Notes: a model not told the origin generated them from the sequence alone. Shown: positions 35,855-45,245, counted from the stretch's first letter. The stretch is DNA of 64,000 bases from VYFG01 sp965204165 (GCA_965204165.1 OZ241969.1:2728001-2792000); one strand, 5' to 3'. Numbers and translations are program-made.

Positions 35855-36640
35855 TTACTGCAGCGCAGACTCCTGGGGGCTCGCGATCACCAGGGCAGAA
35901 TCGTTCCTCGCGAGCAGCCGGCAGAACGCCTCCGGTGGCCTGCTGTCGGTAACGAAGGTGTCGATGTCCGCCACATCGCAGACCTTCACGAGGGCGCGGC
36001 GGCTGAACTTGGTGTGGTCCGCCACGACCGTCACTGAGGCGGCCTGCCGGATGACGGCACGGGAGAATTCTGCCTCGTCCAGACCGAAATTCATCAATTC
36101 GCTGTCGGTATTGATGCCGCCGATGGACAGGATGGCATGGCGTACATTGAAGCGGCGGACGAAATCAATGGCCTGCGGCCCGAACGTGGCCAGCTGGTCG
36201 CTGCCGACCTCCCCGCCGACAAGATACACCTTGTTGCTTCTCTGGCGCGCCAGGATGCGTCCGATTTCCGTGGAATTCGTCACCACCTGAAGTCCGCTTT
36301 TCCTTGAAAGCGCCACGGCCACGTAGGCGGTGGTGGAGCCGGTGTCCAGCATCATCGTGTCGTCGTCGTCCACCCGTTCGGCCACGGCCGCGGCAATGGC
36401 CTGCTTGGCGGCCCGGTTTTCCCCCATGCGGCGCTCCATGGGCGCTTCCCGCAGGCGGTCGGGCATCACGATGCCCCCATGGACCTTCTCCACCTGTCCC
36501 CGGTCCACCAGAGGACGGACGTGACGGCGCACGGTTTCGTCGGATACTCCGAGCTGTTCCGCAAGTTCCACGATGGAACATGACCCCCGCAGGGTCACCA
36601 GGCGGAAAATCTCGGTCTCGTGCCTGGAAATCGGTTTCAT
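35855..36640 (-). CDS. DeoR-family transcriptional regulator (GlpR-like)
   Basis: 261 residues. The N-terminal HTH is SIVELAEQLGVSDETVRRHV, in the DeoR pattern, and the effector domain follows from about 70: DDTMMLDTGSTTAYVAVAL, VVTNSTEI and LVGGEVGSDQLATFGPQA. Members of this family usually sense a phosphorylated sugar or polyol. It is divergent from the ProX/permease/kinase operon, which includes a small-molecule kinase; a phosphorylated product of that kinase would make a natural ligand (inference). The 233-bp gap holds palindromic sites (36732-36779). Confidence 0.88.
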   Translation of the reverse strand: MKPISRHETEIFRLVTLRGSCSIVELAEQLGVSDETVRRHVRPLVDRGQVEKVHGGIVMPDRLREAPMERRMGENRAAKQAIAAAVAERVDDDDTMMLDTGSTTAYVAVALSRKSGLQVVTNSTEIGRILARQRSNKVYLVGGEVGSDQLATFGPQAIDFVRRFNVRHAILSIGGINTDSELMNFGLDEAEFSRAVIRQAASVTVVADHTKFSRRALVKVCDVADIDTFVTDSRPPEAFCRLLARNDSALVIASPQESALQ

Positions 36641-36731
36641 GGATTCACGCTCTGAAACTCATCGGTATGACGCGTCCCGGTCATCGCCAGTCAGCCGCAA
36701 TGGTGGATACAGAAACTTATTTCAACACAAA

Positions 36732-36779
36732 TCCACAAATAAACATACAATCTGTGAATATTCATTGAAAATATGTGGA
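36732..36779. promoter_or_regulatory. Candidate operator: nested inverted repeats upstream of the ProX operon
   Basis: In an AT-rich stretch unlike its surroundings, TCCACA (36732-36737) and TGTGGA (36774-36779) form outer inverted arms, with the perfect palindrome TGAATATTCA (36755-36764) inside. It lies between the divergent DeoR-type gene and the ProX gene, about 95 bp before the latter's start. Binding of the DeoR-type regulator here is inferred. Confidence 0.45.
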
Positions 36780-36873
36780 ATTTGGCGTTACATTTATCCC
36801 ACAGGACATGACCGTACACACAGTGTCATCCGTATTACCCTGATTGCAAATCCATACCGGAAGGAGGAACACC

Positions 36874-37833
36874 ATGCCAAAAAACCGTTATCGTTTCCCC
36901 GCTTCGCTGGTGGTCGGTGCCGCCATGCTGGCGGGCAGTTCCGCCCAGGCGGCGGTCGAATCCACCGACCCCATCATTCTCACCCTGCATGACTGGACCG
37001 GGCAATACATCACCACCACCATCATGGGAAGGGTGCTGCAGGAGATGGGCTACAACGTCAAGTACCAGCAGGCCGACTACCTGGCCCAGTTCGCCGGGCT
37101 TGAGTCCGGTGACCTGCATGTCGCCATGGAAATGTGGGAAACCACGGGCAAGGACGCCATGGAAAAAAGCCTGGCCACCGGGAGCACGGTGGACCTCGGT
37201 GAAACCGGGATGCAGGCCATTGAGGAATGGTGGTATCCCCTGTACATGAAGGAAAAATGCCCGGGACTGCCGGACTGGGAGGCGCTGAACGACTGCGCGG
37301 AGGCGTTCTCCACCGCGGAAACGGCCCCGCGGGGAAGGTATCTCGGCGGACCCGTCACCTGGGGCGGATACGATGACGAACGCGCCGAGGCCCTGGAGCT
37401 GGACTACGAGGTGGTGCATGCAGGCACCGACGCGGCCCTGTTCGCGGAACTGGAGTCGGCCTACCAGCGCAAGGCCCCCTGGCTCGGCTGGGTCTACACG
37501 CCGCACTGGGCCCCGATCAAGTTTCAGGGGGAGTTCGTGGAATTTCCGCCGTACAGCGACGAATGCTACAGCGACAAGTCCGTGGGCGTGAACCCGAACA
37601 TGGCGTATGACTGCGGCAAGCCCCGCGGCTGGATCAAGAAGGTGGGCTGGAAAGGGGGCGAGGAGAAATGGCCCTGCGCCTACAGCGCCATACGCGCGTT
37701 CACCATCGACAACCTGGCCATGGGAACCATGGTGGGCGAAGTGGACCTCGACGGAAAATCCGTGGAGGATGTGGTCGAGGCATGGCTGAACGCCAACAAG
37801 GATACCTGGACCGCATGGACCCAGTGCGGCTGA
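36874..37833 (+). CDS. ProX/OpuAC-like glycine-betaine-type ABC solute-binding protein
   Basis: Start ATG 36874 has a near-perfect AAGGAGG 7 bp upstream. 319 residues with a signal peptide (MPKNRYRFPASLVVGAAMLA, cleavage after SSAQA). The mature domain LTLHDWTGQYITTTIMGRVL, and later QADYLAQFAGLESGDLHVAM plus EMWETTGKD, match OpuAC. Aromatic residues such as the Trp in HDWTG and the run WLGWVYTPHWAPI are candidates for a ligand cage. First gene of an operon with the permease fusion. The strong ribosome-binding site fits the usual excess of binding protein. Confidence 0.9.
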   Translation: MPKNRYRFPASLVVGAAMLAGSSAQAAVESTDPIILTLHDWTGQYITTTIMGRVLQEMGYNVKYQQADYLAQFAGLESGDLHVAMEMWETTGKDAMEKSLATGSTVDLGETGMQAIEEWWYPLYMKEKCPGLPDWEALNDCAEAFSTAETAPRGRYLGGPVTWGGYDDERAEALELDYEVVHAGTDAALFAELESAYQRKAPWLGWVYTPHWAPIKFQGEFVEFPPYSDECYSDKSVGVNPNMAYDCGKPRGWIKKVGWKGGEEKWPCAYSAIRAFTIDNLAMGTMVGEVDLDGKSVEDVVEAWLNANKDTWTAWTQCG

Positions 37834-38048
37834 TGCCGCGCGGCACCGGCTGATTCGGCCGTTGCCGCGGGAGCTTCCCCCGGGGGCGGTTCAGGTCTGA
37901 GTCGTCCCCGGGGCTCCCGATCCCCCGGTCATGCCCGGGGCGCCCTTCGTCCTTTCGGGCGTGTCCGTTTGCCACGGGTCCCGGGCACCATATACACTGC
38001 CCCCGTTCCCGGGAATACCCGCAAGAAACTCCATCGCCGAACCATGCC

Positions 38049-40064
38049 ATGACCGGAACCGCGACCATGGGGGCAACCGAGCTCCCGACACCGGGCGGTT
38101 ACCGCGTACCCTGGGTCTGGGCGGGTTTTCTGGCAGGATCGCTGTTGGTCACCTGGCTCGGCGAGTACTGGTCCTGGGCAGTGAACTTTCCCCGGGACTG
38201 GGTCGTCCCGCTGCGTTACTGGATCAGCGACTTCATGGAATGGCTGATCAAGGACCTGGATTTCGGCCTGTTCACGTTCAAGGAGATGACGCGGTCGATC
38301 GCATGGCTGCTGGAGTGGCCATTGACGTTCGCCAGCCGTCTCCTGGTCACGGGATTCTCCTTTTCCGATAATCCCACCGCCGAGGCGGTGCTGCATCCCT
38401 TGCCCTGGATCGCGGTGATCGCCGTGTTCACCGTGTTCGGCCACTGGATCAGGGACTGGAAACTGGCGCTGCTGGCCGGCACCTGCATGACCTACCTGGC
38501 CGTCTTCGGCCGCTGGGAGAGCGCCATGGTGACCCTGAGCGCCATCCTGATCGCGGTGCCGCTCGGCGTCATCGGCGGATTGCTGATCGGCATCCAGGCC
38601 CACCGTTCCGTCTGGTTCGGCCGGGCCATCGAACCGGTGCTCGACCTGATGCAGACGACCCCGGTATTCGCCTATCTCGTGCCGGTCCTGTTCCTGTTCG
38701 GATTCGGTCCGGTGGCCGCGATGATCGCGACCATGATCTACGCCACGCCCCCCATGGTCCGGATCACCATGCTGGCACTGTCCCAGGTGCCCACCGAATC
38801 CATCGAGTCCGGCCTCATGTCAGGCTGCACCCCCCGCCAGCTTCTCTGGAGGGTGAAGATTCCGTCGGCTGCACCGGGCCTGATGGTGGGCGTCAACCAG
38901 GTCATCATGCTGTCGCTCAACATGGTGATCATCGCGTCCATGATCGGAGCGGGAGGACTCGGCTTCGACGTGCTGTCGTCCCTGAAACGCCTGGCCATCG
39001 GTTCCGGGCTGGAGGCGGGCGTCGCCATCACCCTGCTGGCCATTGCCCTTGACCGGCTCAGCCAGGCCTTTGCACGCCGGGAGTTGGATATCCAGAGGGA
39101 GAGGAAAGAGGGCTGGATTAGGCGCCATCCCCACCTGACCGCCGCCGTCGCCGTGGTGGTGACTGCATGGGCCATCTCGGCATATCTGCCGTTTGTCAGG
39201 ATCTATCCCGAAGGCTGGACCATTACCACCAGCGGCTTTTGGGAGGAACTGGTGAAATGGATCAACGTCAACTATTTCGATCAGCTCGAGGCGTTCAAGA
39301 CCTTTCTCCTGCTCAACATCCTGATTCCGGTGAAGCGTTTCCTGCTGGCAACCCCCTGGGTGGTGACGGTGGCCTTCGTGGCGCTGCTGGGCTACCGCCT
39401 GGGCGGCTGGAGGCTGGCGTTGCTGACGGGCTCCCTTGCCCTGTTCATCGCGCTCACCGGCGGCTGGAAGAAGGGCATGGTAACGGTCTATCTCTGCGGC
39501 CTGTCGGTCGTGTTCGCAGCCATGATCGGCATACCCATCGGCATCTGGTCGGCGCGCAACGAACGGGTCCACCGCGTGGTCCAGGTGTGCATCGATACCC
39601 TGCAGACACTGCCGTCCTTCGTCTATCTCATACCCGTGGTCATGCTGTTCCGGGTCGGCGATTTCGCCGCCATGCTGGCGATCGTGGCCTATGCCGTGGC
39701 GCCGGCCATTCGCTACACGGACCACGGTATCCGCCAAGTCCCGGTCCAACTGGTGGAAGTCGCCAAGGCCGTCGGATGCACCCGCGGGCAGATCCTGCGC
39801 AAGGTGCAGCTGCCGGTGGCGTTGCCGGAGATCATGCTGGGCATCAACCAGACCATCATGATGGCCCTGTCCATGCTCGTGATCACCGCCCTGGTGGGCA
39901 CCCGGGAACTCGGCCAGGAAGTCTATATCGCACTGACCAAGGCGGACACGGGACGGGGCCTGGTGGCCGGCGTTTCCGTGGCCGCCATCGCCATCATTTC
40001 CGACCGCCTCATCAAGGCCTGGGTAGCCAGGCGGCGTGCCGCCCTGGGCCTTGCGGACACCTGA
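38049..40064 (+). CDS. Tandem OpuAB/ProW-type ABC permease fusion
   Basis: 671 residues made of two complete permease units. Each has membrane helices and an ATPase-contact (EAA) loop: GCTPRQLLWRVKIPSAAPG near residue 259, and GCTRGQILRKVQLPVALPE near 576. The two copies are homologous and resemble ProW of betaine importers, so the gene arose by fusion or duplication. The matching ATPase (OpuAA/ProV) is absent from the operon and from the window's quaternary-amine genes; the only ABC ATPase here (53980-55083) belongs to another system. It follows proX by 215 bp. Confidence 0.9.
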   Translation: MTGTATMGATELPTPGGYRVPWVWAGFLAGSLLVTWLGEYWSWAVNFPRDWVVPLRYWISDFMEWLIKDLDFGLFTFKEMTRSIAWLLEWPLTFASRLLVTGFSFSDNPTAEAVLHPLPWIAVIAVFTVFGHWIRDWKLALLAGTCMTYLAVFGRWESAMVTLSAILIAVPLGVIGGLLIGIQAHRSVWFGRAIEPVLDLMQTTPVFAYLVPVLFLFGFGPVAAMIATMIYATPPMVRITMLALSQVPTESIESGLMSGCTPRQLLWRVKIPSAAPGLMVGVNQVIMLSLNMVIIASMIGAGGLGFDVLSSLKRLAIGSGLEAGVAITLLAIALDRLSQAFARRELDIQRERKEGWIRRHPHLTAAVAVVVTAWAISAYLPFVRIYPEGWTITTSGFWEELVKWINVNYFDQLEAFKTFLLLNILIPVKRFLLATPWVVTVAFVALLGYRLGGWRLALLTGSLALFIALTGGWKKGMVTVYLCGLSVVFAAMIGIPIGIWSARNERVHRVVQVCIDTLQTLPSFVYLIPVVMLFRVGDFAAMLAIVAYAVAPAIRYTDHGIRQVPVQLVEVAKAVGCTRGQILRKVQLPVALPEIMLGINQTIMMALSMLVITALVGTRELGQEVYIALTKADTGRGLVAGVSVAAIAIISDRLIKAWVARRRAALGLADT

Positions 40065-40091
40065 AACCAACAATCCCATAACCATCCGCTC

Positions 40092-40973
40092 ATGACCAAC
40101 ACCATCGATCTAGTCAGGCAGCTCGCACTCTGGGACGGGCCGGTGGAGCCCCAGCCCGTTTCGGGCGGCATCACCAACGCAAACTTCGTCGTCGAGTCCG
40201 GCGGCCGCAGGTACTTCGTGCGCGCCGGGGACGATATTCCGGTGCACGGAATCATGCGATTCAATGAACTCGCTGCAAGCCGCGCCGCCCATGGGGCCGG
40301 ACTGTCTCCGGCAGTGATCCACCACGAACCCGGCGTGCTGGTGCTGGAGTACATCGAGGGCAGGACGTACACGGAAGAGGATGTCCGCGACCCGGGCAAC
40401 CTGGAACGTATCCTGCCGCTGGTCAGGACCTGTCACCGGGAGGTGCCGAAACATCTTCGCGGGCCCGCACTGATCTTCTGGGTTTTCCACGTGGTGCGGG
40501 ACTACGCGGCGACCCTGGAAGCGGGCGGCAGCCGGATGACAGACCGGCTGCCCGGGCTGCTGGAAATCGCGGAGAAACTGGAGGGGGCGGTAGGCCCGGT
40601 TGACATCGTGTTCGGACACAATGACCTGCTTGCGGCGAATTTCATCGATGACGGAGAACGTCTGTGGCTGATTGATTTCGACTACGCGGGCTTCAACAGC
40701 CCGCTGTTTGATCTCGGCGGCCTGGCTTCCAACAACGGCCTGGACGAGGCCCAGGAACGCTGGCTGCTCGAAGCGTATTTCGAGAGGAAACTGTATGAGC
40801 GTCTGTGGGTCGCCTACCGCGCCATGAAATGCGCCTCCCTGCTGCGGGAAAGCATGTGGAGCATGGTGTCGGAGATCCATTCCACCCTGGATTTCGATTA
40901 CCGGGCCTATACCGAGGAAAATCTCGACCGGTTCGAGCGCGCCGTGAGGGAATTCGAGGCGCTGCGCGCGTGA
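40092..40973 (+). CDS. Choline-kinase/aminoglycoside-phosphotransferase-like kinase
   Basis: 293 residues of the APH/choline-kinase fold. The catalytic loop is VFGHNDLLAANF (HxDxxxxN, near residue 176) and the Mg-binding motif is LIDFDYAGFNSP. Early QPVSGGITNANFVVE is the nucleotide-binding start. It lies 27 bp after the permease fusion and its stop overlaps the GTG start of the next gene, so it belongs to the transporter operon. It may phosphorylate choline, an ethanolamine-like compound or another imported amine alcohol (inference). Confidence 0.85.
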   Translation: MTNTIDLVRQLALWDGPVEPQPVSGGITNANFVVESGGRRYFVRAGDDIPVHGIMRFNELAASRAAHGAGLSPAVIHHEPGVLVLEYIEGRTYTEEDVRDPGNLERILPLVRTCHREVPKHLRGPALIFWVFHVVRDYAATLEAGGSRMTDRLPGLLEIAEKLEGAVGPVDIVFGHNDLLAANFIDDGERLWLIDFDYAGFNSPLFDLGGLASNNGLDEAQERWLLEAYFERKLYERLWVAYRAMKCASLLRESMWSMVSEIHSTLDFDYRAYTEENLDRFERAVREFEALRA

Positions 40974-43414
40974 GCACGTTGCCGGACAGGGCCCACGTGG
41001 TGGTGGTGGGCGGCGGCATCATGGGCTGTTCCACCGCCTATCACCTGGCCGGTCTGGGAATCGGCGACGTGGTCCTGCTGGAGCGTCACCAGATATCCAG
41101 TGGCAGCACCTGGCACGCCGCAGGCCTCGTGGGTCAGCTGCGCAACCAGGCCGGCATTACCCAACTCCTCGGGCATTCGGTGGAACTGTACGAAAGGCTG
41201 GAACAGGAAACCGGCCAAGCAACCGGGTGGAAGATGAACGGAGGCCTGCGGCTGGCGTGCAATCCCGCCAGGATGACGGAAATCAGACGCCAGGCCACGA
41301 CCGCCAAGAGCTTCGGTCTGGACATGCGGATCCTGACGCCCCGGGAGGCGCAGGCGCTGTGGCCGGTGATGGCTATCGGTGATGTGGTCGGGGCGGCATA
41401 CCTGCCCACCGACGGCCAGGCGAATCCCGGCGATATCAACCGGGCACTGGCCCGGGGAGCAAGGCGGCGGGGCGTCAGGATCATCGAGGGCTGCGGCGTC
41501 ACCGGGGTGCGGGCGGCGGATGGCAGGGTGACGGGACTGGAAACCGTACAGGGCAGCATCGAGACCGGTATCGTGGTCAACTGCTGCGGCCAGTGGGCAG
41601 GGGAATTCGGAACCCTTGCCGGTGTCAGCGTGCCGCTGGTCTCGGTGCAGCACCAGTACCTGGTGACCGAACCCGTTGCCGGCGTCGCACCGAACCTGCC
41701 GACCCTCAGGGATCCGGACCGGCTGACCTATTACAAGGAGGAGGTGGGAGGGCTCGTGATCGGGGGATACGAACCCAACCCCATTGCCTGGGCGGAAAAC
41801 GGCCTGCCTGCGGATTTCAGCTTCACCCTGCTGGATCCCGACTGGGAGCATTTCGAGCCGATGATGGCCCTGGCCCTGCCCAGGCTGCCGGCCCTGCGCG
41901 ATGTCGGCGTCAAGCAACTGGTCAACGGCCCCGAGAGCTTCACCCCGGACGGGAATTTCATTCTCGGCGAGGCACCGGAACTGCGGGGCTTTTTTGTCGG
42001 GGCGGGCTTCAACGCCTTCGGCATCGCCTCCGGCGGCGGCGCGGGCAAGGCGCTGGCGGAATGGATCGTCGCCGACGAACCGCCCTATGACCTGTGGGCA
42101 GTGGATATCCGCCGATTCGGTGCCATGCATCGCGACCGCAAGTGGGTGCAGGCAAGAACGCTGGAACTCTACGGCAAGCACTACACCATCGCCTGGCCTT
42201 CCGAGGAGCACAGCAGCGCCCGGGACGCCAGGCGCTCGCCGCTGTACGCCGCCCTGAAGCGGAAGGGGGCCTGTTTCGGAGAGAAGATGGGATGGGAGAG
42301 GCCCAACTGGTTTGCCCCGCCGGAGGTGAAACCGGAGGATCGCTACTCCTTTGAACGGCCCAACTGGTTCGACCACGTGGGCGCGGAACACCGTGCCGTG
42401 CGCGAACGCGTGGCGGTCATCGACCAGACGTCATTCGCAAAGTTCGAAGTCCAGGGGCCGGATGCCGCCGGGGCACTCAACCGCATCTGTGCCGCGGACG
42501 TTGACTGCATGCCCATGCGGATGCGTTACACACAGATGCTGAACAGCCGCGGCGGTATCGAATGCGATCTGACCGTGACCCGCCTGGCGCCGGACCGTTA
42601 CTACATCGTGACGGGGACCGGGTTCATCACCCATGACCGGCACTGGATCGAAAGCCACTTCCGATCCGGCGAATCGGTCCGGCTCGAGGATGTCAGTGAC
42701 CGGTACACCGTCCTGTCCCTCATGGGCCCACGATCCCGGGCGGTTCTCGCGGCCGTTGCGGAAGGATCATTCGACAACGCGGAATTTCCGTTTGCCAGCG
42801 CGCGCCACATCAGGATAGAAGGCTTGGAACTGATGGCGATGCGGGTTACCTACGTGGGTGAACTCGGTTGGGAACTGCATTGCCGATGCGAGGATGCGCC
42901 CGCCTTGTACCGGGCACTGATGGAGGCCGGCGCGGCGCACGGGATCGCTGATGCGGGTTACCGCGCACTCGAAACGCTGCGCCTGGAGAAGGCCTACCGG
43001 GCATGGGGGACCGACCTGACCCCGGATCATACGCCCCTAGAGGCGGGTCTCGGGTTTGCCGTGAAACTTCGGTCCCCGGTGGATTTCGTGGGACGCAAGG
43101 CACTTGAGGAGCACCTGTCGGGGCCGCTTTCCAAGCGGCTGATGGGATTTTCCGTGGACGTCCCGGACATCGTCCTGATCGGCCGGGAGACTATCTACCG
43201 GGACGGTGAACGGGTAGGATGGCTGACCAGCGGCGGATATGGATACACCGTGGGCCGTGCCATTGGTCTCGGCTACGTCCGCAACCCGGACGGGGTGGAG
43301 GACGGCTGGCTCGACCGTGGCTGCTACGAACTCGAGGTTGCCGCCCGGCGGATTCCGGCCAATCTCCACCGACAGGCATTCTACGACCCGGGGATGAAGC
43401 GGGTCAGGGATTGA
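40970..43414 (+). CDS. Dimethylglycine/sarcosine-dehydrogenase-like flavoprotein (second copy)
   Basis: Start set at GTG 40970, overlapping the kinase stop by 4 bp (GTGA); a longer frame exists but runs within the kinase gene. 814 residues. HVVVVGGGIMGCSTAYHLAG binds FAD, and STWHAAGLVGQLRNQ has the His (residue 49) of the covalent flavin site. VNGPESFTPDGNFILGEAPE closes the DAO domain; GcvT-type folate domains follow (RLEKAYRAWGTDLTPDHTPL, then FVGRKALEEHL). It differs from the copy at 20608-23019, so each probably serves its own substrate. Last gene of the ProX operon. Confidence 0.88.
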   Translation: MSTLPDRAHVVVVGGGIMGCSTAYHLAGLGIGDVVLLERHQISSGSTWHAAGLVGQLRNQAGITQLLGHSVELYERLEQETGQATGWKMNGGLRLACNPARMTEIRRQATTAKSFGLDMRILTPREAQALWPVMAIGDVVGAAYLPTDGQANPGDINRALARGARRRGVRIIEGCGVTGVRAADGRVTGLETVQGSIETGIVVNCCGQWAGEFGTLAGVSVPLVSVQHQYLVTEPVAGVAPNLPTLRDPDRLTYYKEEVGGLVIGGYEPNPIAWAENGLPADFSFTLLDPDWEHFEPMMALALPRLPALRDVGVKQLVNGPESFTPDGNFILGEAPELRGFFVGAGFNAFGIASGGGAGKALAEWIVADEPPYDLWAVDIRRFGAMHRDRKWVQARTLELYGKHYTIAWPSEEHSSARDARRSPLYAALKRKGACFGEKMGWERPNWFAPPEVKPEDRYSFERPNWFDHVGAEHRAVRERVAVIDQTSFAKFEVQGPDAAGALNRICAADVDCMPMRMRYTQMLNSRGGIECDLTVTRLAPDRYYIVTGTGFITHDRHWIESHFRSGESVRLEDVSDRYTVLSLMGPRSRAVLAAVAEGSFDNAEFPFASARHIRIEGLELMAMRVTYVGELGWELHCRCEDAPALYRALMEAGAAHGIADAGYRALETLRLEKAYRAWGTDLTPDHTPLEAGLGFAVKLRSPVDFVGRKALEEHLSGPLSKRLMGFSVDVPDIVLIGRETIYRDGERVGWLTSGGYGYTVGRAIGLGYVRNPDGVEDGWLDRGCYELEVAARRIPANLHRQAFYDPGMKRVRD

Positions 43415-43467
43415 ACCGGCTTCATCCCGGAGCCCTGCGTGTTCGGCCGAAGGTGTAGTTGAAGTAG

Positions 43468-43483
43468 GCACCCGGCAGGGTGC
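43468..43483 (+). terminator. Possible hairpin after the ProX operon
   Basis: GCACCC and GGGTGC form a perfect 6-bp stem around a GGCA loop 54 bp after the DMGDH-like stop. Only TT follows, so its strength as a terminator is doubtful. The remaining bases up to 43677 show nothing clear. Confidence 0.3.
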
Positions 43484-43677
43484 TTCCGGGTCAGTACCGT
43501 AAGCCGGCCCGGTGACCTGAACGTTGGTTCCGGCGGGTTTCTGTCGGGGGAGCGGCTGCCCGGATCATTCCTGATTCAATTTTCGGTGAACAGTGCCCAC
43601 GGGAGGGTTCGATGGGCCGAGGTGCGCATGCAGGGAAAGTTTGTCCGTCCTCACGGGTGCGGTTCGCAGGCGGGCGG

Positions 43678-44094
43678 TCATGAATCCGCTGCGGCAAACC
43701 CGGAGCCGGCCTTTTCGTATTCCCTGCGCGGCGGGGCGAATACATCCAGCACCACCAGCCCATCGGGGCCGGACTCCATGGTATGGGGGACGTCGCCCGG
43801 GGTGCGCCAGAAATCTCCCCGGCCCACTTCCACCGCTTCCTCCCCCTGGTAACGGGTGCCGGATCCGCCCAGGCAGATTCCCCACTGCTCCTGTGGATGA
43901 TGGTGCATCCTGCCCCTGCAATGGGGCTCGAACCGGACCACCGACAGCATGGCATGCTCACCCGGGTACACGGTGGTGGTGATCCCCGGGGCCAGCTCGC
44001 GCTGAATGCCGCCGTCGGGCCTGTCGAGATTGAAAAAGAGTTCCGGGAGCATGGTCGGGATGGGTGGATTGGACAGTTCGCCTGTATAACACAC
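43678..44094 (-). CDS. Cupin-domain protein
   Basis: 138 residues from a GTG at 44094, or 124 from the ATG at 44052 (MLPELFFNLDRPD), which looks the better start. The first cupin motif is GRMHHHPQEQWGICLGG with metal-binding His and Glu; the second is GDFWRTPGDVPHTME with His. Such small cupins bind a metal and are isomerases, dioxygenases or ligand sensors; nothing here decides which. Convergent with the DMGDH-like gene. Confidence 0.78.
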   Translation of the reverse strand: MCYTGELSNPPIPTMLPELFFNLDRPDGGIQRELAPGITTTVYPGEHAMLSVVRFEPHCRGRMHHHPQEQWGICLGGSGTRYQGEEAVEVGRGDFWRTPGDVPHTMESGPDGLVVLDVFAPPRREYEKAGSGFAAADS

Positions 44095-44172
44095 CGGGGG
44101 AGGGCGGACATCCCGGAATGTCTCCCTGCAGGACGAGCGGACCGAAGAGCAGGGTAGTTGGGTGAAACCGCT

Positions 44173-44691
44173 TCAGATTGAACTTCCAGATCGTGAGGCG
44201 ATGAAGCGTTCGATGATTTCCACCGGAACGGCCCCCGCCTGCTTGGCGGCAAGCTCCCCTTCGGGGCCGTACACGAGGAAGGAGGGCGTCCCCACCCAGG
44301 GTGTACCGGTCGCGGCCATGTAGAATTCCGCCACCAGGGCCGGCTCGCCGATGAGGTTCGGATACTCCACCCCGTGCCGGCGGACGAATGCCCGCGCCTC
44401 TTCGAGTCTGGCGCTGCCGTCCAGGGAAATTCCAAGGACGGACGCATCGTAGTCGCTGTGTGTGAAATGAAAATCCTGGTAGGCATGGGCCTCCTGGTTG
44501 CAGACCGGGCAGTCCGAAGCCCACATCACCACGACCAGCCACTGCCCCGATGTCCGGTAGTCTTCCGGTGAGGCCGGGGAGAGATCATCCAGCTGGCGGA
44601 AGTCCGCGGCCAGTGCAGGAGGCTGTACCAGCAGAACCAGGCAGGCGAGAAAAAGCCCGCGGATTCGGTACGTGATATCAGGCATGCCCAT
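44173..44691 (-). CDS. Thioredoxin-like (TlpA-type) exported protein with CPVC motif
   Basis: The start is placed at ATG 44691 (MGMPDITYRI) or six bases on at 44685, because the longer frame would begin inside the terminator hairpin at 44701-44731. 172 residues. A signal peptide (IRGLFLACLVLLVQPPALA) is followed by a thioredoxin fold: VVVMWASDCPVCNQEAHAY holds the CPVC active site, and VGTPSFLVYGPEG contains the cis-Pro (TPS). It would act as a periplasmic disulfide reductase. The DsrE-like gene lies upstream in the same direction, separated by that terminator. Confidence 0.82.
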   Translation of the reverse strand: MGMPDITYRIRGLFLACLVLLVQPPALAADFRQLDDLSPASPEDYRTSGQWLVVVMWASDCPVCNQEAHAYQDFHFTHSDYDASVLGISLDGSARLEEARAFVRRHGVEYPNLIGEPALVAEFYMAATGTPWVGTPSFLVYGPEGELAAKQAGAVPVEIIERFIASRSGSSI

Positions 44692-44700
44692 CGTGTGAAT

Positions 44701-44731
44701 GAAGAAAAAGCCGCCGGAAACCGGCGGCTTT
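44701..44731 (-). terminator. Rho-independent terminator after the DsrE-like gene
   Basis: On the minus strand GCCGCCGG-TTT-CCGGCGGC (44728-44710) forms a perfect 8-bp GC stem followed by TTTTTCTTC. It lies 29 bp after the DsrE-like stop and just before the thioredoxin-like start. Confidence 0.85.
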
Positions 44732-44759
44732 CCCGTCAATACCTGTATCGTCGTGCAGA

Positions 44760-45245
44760 TCAGGGCTTGATGTAGGAATAGCCCAGTGCCTGCAGCTTGG
44801 CCACCTCCGCAACGCCGCTCGGGACGATGTCCTCTTCCGCGACATCGTACAGGTCCGTGGTGTAATCCACCTTGCGGCCCTTGACGGTGTTGTTGCAGAC
44901 CTGGAAGGCAACTCCCTGGTCCTTGAGCCCGGTGATCTTGGCCGCCATTTCGTCGTTCGCATTGGCGTGCTTGAACTTGGCGAGTTTTTCCAGCGAATCC
45001 GGCTCAAGCAGCAGTGCCAGTCCATTTCCGTGCAGAACCACCTTCAGGTCCAGATTCTCAGCACCCACGGCGTTGATATGATTCTGGATGTTCCTGAGTG
45101 CGCCTGCCTGGGCTTTCGGGTTGTCGTAATTGATGTGATAGACGACTTTCTGCTTCTCGTAACCGGCATCCGCGCCGATGGCGGCGGTGACCCAGAAAAG
45201 GGAAGCCATTGCTGCGCCAAGCGCAATCCTGAGTATGGTGTTCAT
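44760..45245 (-). CDS. Exported DsrE/DsrF-like family protein
   Basis: Start at ATG 45245 with AGGAG-like bases (CGAGGAGAACCG) before it; a longer frame lacks support. 161 residues: a signal peptide (MNTILRIALGAAMASLFWVT, cleavage near AIGADA) and a DsrE-like domain with QKVVYHINYDNPKAQAGALR, VVLHGNGLALLL and VCNNTVKGRKVD. The Cys in VCNNT is at the place of the reactive Cys in many periplasmic DsrE-like proteins. These are often found with sulfur-oxidation or thioredoxin genes, as here, but their role is unproven. Ends in a strong terminator. Confidence 0.82.
   Translation of the reverse strand: MNTILRIALGAAMASLFWVTAAIGADAGYEKQKVVYHINYDNPKAQAGALRNIQNHINAVGAENLDLKVVLHGNGLALLLEPDSLEKLAKFKHANANDEMAAKITGLKDQGVAFQVCNNTVKGRKVDYTTDLYDVAEEDIVPSGVAEVAKLQALGYSYIKP

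Noticed and set aside
43491..44486. Minus-strand frame of 331 codons over the cupin and thioredoxin-like genes
   Set aside because: It is out of frame with both genes and has no recognisable motif.
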